A program made the position numbers and the translations under genes. A DNA stretch of 64,000 nt from Erpobdella octoculata (lineage: Eukaryota > Annelida > Clitellata > Hirudinida > Erpobdellidae), in the NCBI GenBank assembly GCA_963978895.1, contig OZ022238.1, forward strand, positions 46,944,210 to 47,008,209, read 5' to 3'. Positions within the stretch are counted from its first letter, which is position 1; every line of letters starts with the position of its first letter. Below the pieces are notes generated by a model. The model saw only the letters and a list, made by a program, of their open reading frames with translations, was not told the origin of the DNA and ran no database searches. This document shows positions 61,448-64,000 of the stretch, piece after piece.

Positions 61448-62410
61448 ATGGTTTTGAAATCATTGGATGAGCTTTGGGCAAGTGAAATGAAAGACGAGCT
61501 GGAGAAACGTGGCCTGAGCAATACAGGTAAAAAGGACGAACTTATGGAACGCCTCTTAGCCGCGTTAGTGAATGAAGGCTATGAGCCTGACGACGATGAA
61601 TAATTGTTCGATATTGACGAGGAAGCTGTGGTTAGGCGGAGAAAATTGAAAAACAAATTGCTGGAAGAAGAAAGACAACAAGCGAGAGAAAACATGGCAG
61701 CACAGGGGAAGACAGGAGAAGGAATGATTCTTGGCCAAGAAAACAAAGAAGCAGCAGCCGGTACAACTGTTGAGAGTTTGGTCGCAGGGTTGACTGAGGC
61801 AGTGGTGGACACGGTTCTGGACCAGCGGGTTGCTGGTGATGTGGGTTGCTGCGGCGAAACCCAATTTGAACTAGAGTCCACCAGCTGTGTCTCAGAGCAT
61901 GTGACGGATGACGGCCGTACAGACTGCACAGGTCAGGTGGGTCATGATGATGAGCCTGCCAAAGACGGTCATGATAAGGAACTTTGCAAAGATGTTCAAG
62001 ATGAACCATGCAAAGATGGTGATGACGAGCCTGGCAAAGATGGTGATGACGAGCCTGGCAAAGATGGTGACAATTATACAGTCGGTTTGGACGTAGACAA
62101 CAAATCTAAAGAAGATGAAAAAAATGTTGAAAACGAAATGCAAAACGATGAAAGTGACGATGATGATTATAATAATGGCAATAACAGCAATGGCTTTTAC
62201 CCATACAGCGACGGTTCTGAAACGGAAGCCTCCATAACAGACGACGGCACCGAATATTCAGGGTCAGATTTTAGTGACGAATCTGACTCGGATGAAGCAA
62301 CCGAGGATTTACAAACGGACGAAACTCCAATGGAGAAATACGTCAAAAATAACTTGACAAAAAAAGAAGACACTGATTTAAGAAACGATGATTTAACAAG
62401 AGATTCATAA
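61448..62410 (+). pseudogene. SAP-domain gag-like reading frame with one in-frame stop
   Basis: ATG at 61448 opens a SAP motif (LKSLDELWASEMKDELEKRG, then KKDELMERLLAAL). A TAA at 61601 interrupts, and the same frame then stays open to 62410 (268 codons): a charged helix (RRRKLKNKLLEEERQQARE), an acidic GKDGDDEP repeat and an Asp/Glu-rich tail. The LTR-like sequence and primer-site just upstream suggest the 5' part of an LTR retrotransposon whose pol is missing. A host SAP-domain gene with a stop is the alternative. No protease or reverse transcriptase follows. Confidence 0.55.
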
Positions 62411-62431
62411 ATTTTAGTTCGTTGACTCAGA

Positions 62432-62470
62432 CATGGACTCCTAAATAAAAGCTATATTTAGGAGTCCATG
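62432..62470. repeat. Perfect 16-bp stem-loop containing AATAAA
   Basis: CATGGACTCCTAAATA (62432-62447) and TATTTAGGAGTCCATG (62455-62470) pair perfectly around a 7-base loop. AATAAA (62444-62449) spans the stem-loop junction, 34 bp after the stop of the gag-like frame. Confidence 0.93.
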
Positions 62471-62884
62471 ACTCAGATAAAGAGGCAAATAAAAACTTTT
62501 TTTTAATTTATTTTTTATTTTTACTTGTTCAGTTTCTGCGATGTCTTTTTAAATTTAAATATAAACAACTTTTGTATAGATAATTTTCTTTTAAATTTTT
62601 TACCTTAATTTTTTATTACAATTATGGTATTATGGTATATCTGATACATGTATTTTAAGAAATTATAATAGTTAAGTTTAAATTTTTAAATTTGTTTTTC
62701 ATTTTTATCAGTAATTGTATAAGTGTGAAAATATTTATTTAAAAATATAATCTTTTTAATATAAAAAATATTTTTTAAATGCTTATTTTATTAATTGGTT
62801 ATGTTATTTTAATTAATATATCGATGGTCATTTGCAGTTATAAATGCTTGATATCAATTTGAAACGGAACTCGGAACATCATCA
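62471..62884. other. No gene recognised
   Basis: Very AT-rich sequence, featureless to my reading. Confidence 0.5.
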
Positions 62885-63008
62885 GTCTTTCTCGAAGTCT
62901 AGTTATGTTGTGCCGTACTAAATTGTCTTTCCTTCTGAGGAAACAGGCATGGTCTTTGAATCGATCAATCAGCTGGTCTAAAGAGTACGACTCAAAAGTT
63001 AGTTTTGT
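62885..63008. repeat. Dispersed repeat, inverted copy of 29865-29998
   Basis: See the partner. The two copies share AGTCTAGTTATGTTGTGCCG and CTTCTGAGGAAACAGGCATG in opposite orientation in the window. Confidence 0.7.
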
Positions 63009-63222
63009 ATTTGTTAAAAATGTTTTTTGAATTTTAATTTGTTAACCGAGATGTGTTTTCCCGGTTTAGCCGGTACCGGTATTTTTGGCCGGCATGAATA
63101 GCGATATCGGATAAACCGAAATCAAACTTATTTTCAGAACTGTATAACATGCGATGTGTTGTCGAAATATTAGAGCATATCAATTATCTAAATCTTATTG
63201 TTATCAAAAGTATAATAAATAA

Positions 63223-63362
63223 TAGGGATGTCACGGGTACGACTTTTTCGGGTTTTTAATTTTTTAAAGATCGGGTTTGAGTTCGAGTTTTCGACTTTCA
63301 AAATTCCAGGTTCGGGTTTTAGAATTAACTTTTGGGTTCGGGTGGAGGTTTGTAAGTACGAT
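63223..63362 (+). mobile_element. 5' end of a hAT-like element (same family as 23892)
   Basis: TAGGGATGTCACGGGTAC followed by GGGTTTGAG/GGTTCGGG-type repeats. Truncated after about 140 bp. Confidence 0.6.
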
Positions 63363-63529
63363 TTACACACTTTTACATAACTTGACTTCTCTGTCTGTCT
63401 GTCGTAAAATTTTGCAATCGATTTTAAACTAACTTTCCAATGAGCTAGAGACTTAAAAATTTAAACATATCTCCGAACAATGCATTCTATCAAATATTTG
63501 GATTGATTGGACAATATTTATATTTTCGG

Positions 63530-63640
63530 TGCCGTACCGAATTGCCGACCTCCGAGTTGCCGACCATCGGTTTTCGCCAATAACGTCTGAATTGCCGACC
63601 AGCGTTTTATCAAAGTGTACCGAGTTGCCGACCACCAAGA
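63530..63640. repeat. Four spaced copies of GARTTGCCGACC
   Basis: Copies at about 63539, 63554, 63589 and 63620, irregularly spaced. GC-rich relative to the surroundings; probably part of an unrecognised repeat. Confidence 0.6.
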
Positions 63641-63846
63641 AAATAAAAACAACTCTTTGTTATTTTGTATATAAACAATAATAATAATACAATTCATTTA
63701 TACTACAGCAATAATATTTTTGTTAAAAGAATGAGTTAACGTAAATAAACTAAACTTGAGGCTCTTTGACATTGGCTGGCAAGTTCGGTAAGCTCTGCCT
63801 CCATGTCAATTAAGTTAATAAACTAAATAAGAATGAACAATTTGCT

Positions 63847-63881
63847 ATATATATATATATAAAATTAGGAAATAGAATAAA

Positions 63882-63919
<38 letters not shown>
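63847..63919. repeat. (AT)n tracts
   Basis: Two short TA runs separated by about 27 bp. Confidence 0.9.
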
Positions 63920-63923
<4 letters not shown>

Positions 63924-64000
63924 TCAAAGGCACACTCCCAGCATGTGGCTGGTAAAATTGATACATACAGACTGTTGCGTACTGTTCAGTACAGTGTCAA

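Overview
The window is AT-rich, intron-dense DNA from an invertebrate animal. I find five multi-exon gene models with GT-AG introns, one partial gene at the left edge and one tandem gene duplication. Between and inside them lie microsatellites, DNA transposons, Helitrons and non-LTR retrotransposons. The gene set (KIF17-type kinesin, LRRC27-like protein, a 26/29 kDa-protease type cathepsin) together with the repeat style suggests a lophotrochozoan such as an annelid or mollusc. A leech-like genome is possible, but the species cannot be fixed from the sequence alone.

Layout. 0-8 kb: the first exon of a secreted protein at the left edge (minus strand), a (TAA)n array, a 903-bp foldback transposon with a 9-bp target duplication, and a 1.5-kb composite trinucleotide array. 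8-14 kb: two head-to-tail minus-strand paralogues encoding small secreted proteins with 16 cysteines; one carries a complete non-autonomous Helitron in its third intron. 11.7-12.3 kb: a hAT/ZMYM1-like transposase relic between them. 15.6-20.3 kb: an LRRC27-like gene whose last intron is almost entirely a tetranucleotide array. 20.5-25.5 kb: decayed hAT-like elements, Helitron ends and a minisatellite. 25.6-27.8 kb: a minus-strand Hsp70-like gene that ends exactly at the end of the ATPase domain. 28-33.7 kb: ZBED-type and ZMYM1-type hAT relics, Helitron pieces and a CR1/L2-type reverse transcriptase split by a hAT fragment. 34.2-38.3 kb: a 10-exon papain-family protease. 39.4-46.9 kb: a 15-exon KIF17 kinesin. 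48.3-51.2 kb: a 7-exon Ser/Tyr/Arg-rich protein with an in-frame 15-residue repeat. 51.5-61 kb: a nest of mobile elements (Helitron helicase remnant; an unclassified transposon-like gene broken by a non-LTR retrotransposon, itself broken by a DNA transposon, a Helitron and a tandem array). 61.2-62.4 kb: an LTR and a SAP-domain gag-like reading frame. The rest is repeat debris.

Functional links are limited. KIF17 and LRRC27 are both associated with cilia or axonemes in other animals, but nothing in the sequence shows co-regulation. The most unusual items are the KIF17 intron whose minisatellite repeatedly copies the 3' splice site, the ATPase-only Hsp70 with altered phosphate-binding residues, the 16-cysteine gene pair, and the nested mobile elements whose reading frames rejoin when the inserts are removed conceptually. 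All gene models were spliced by eye; exon boundaries are predictions.
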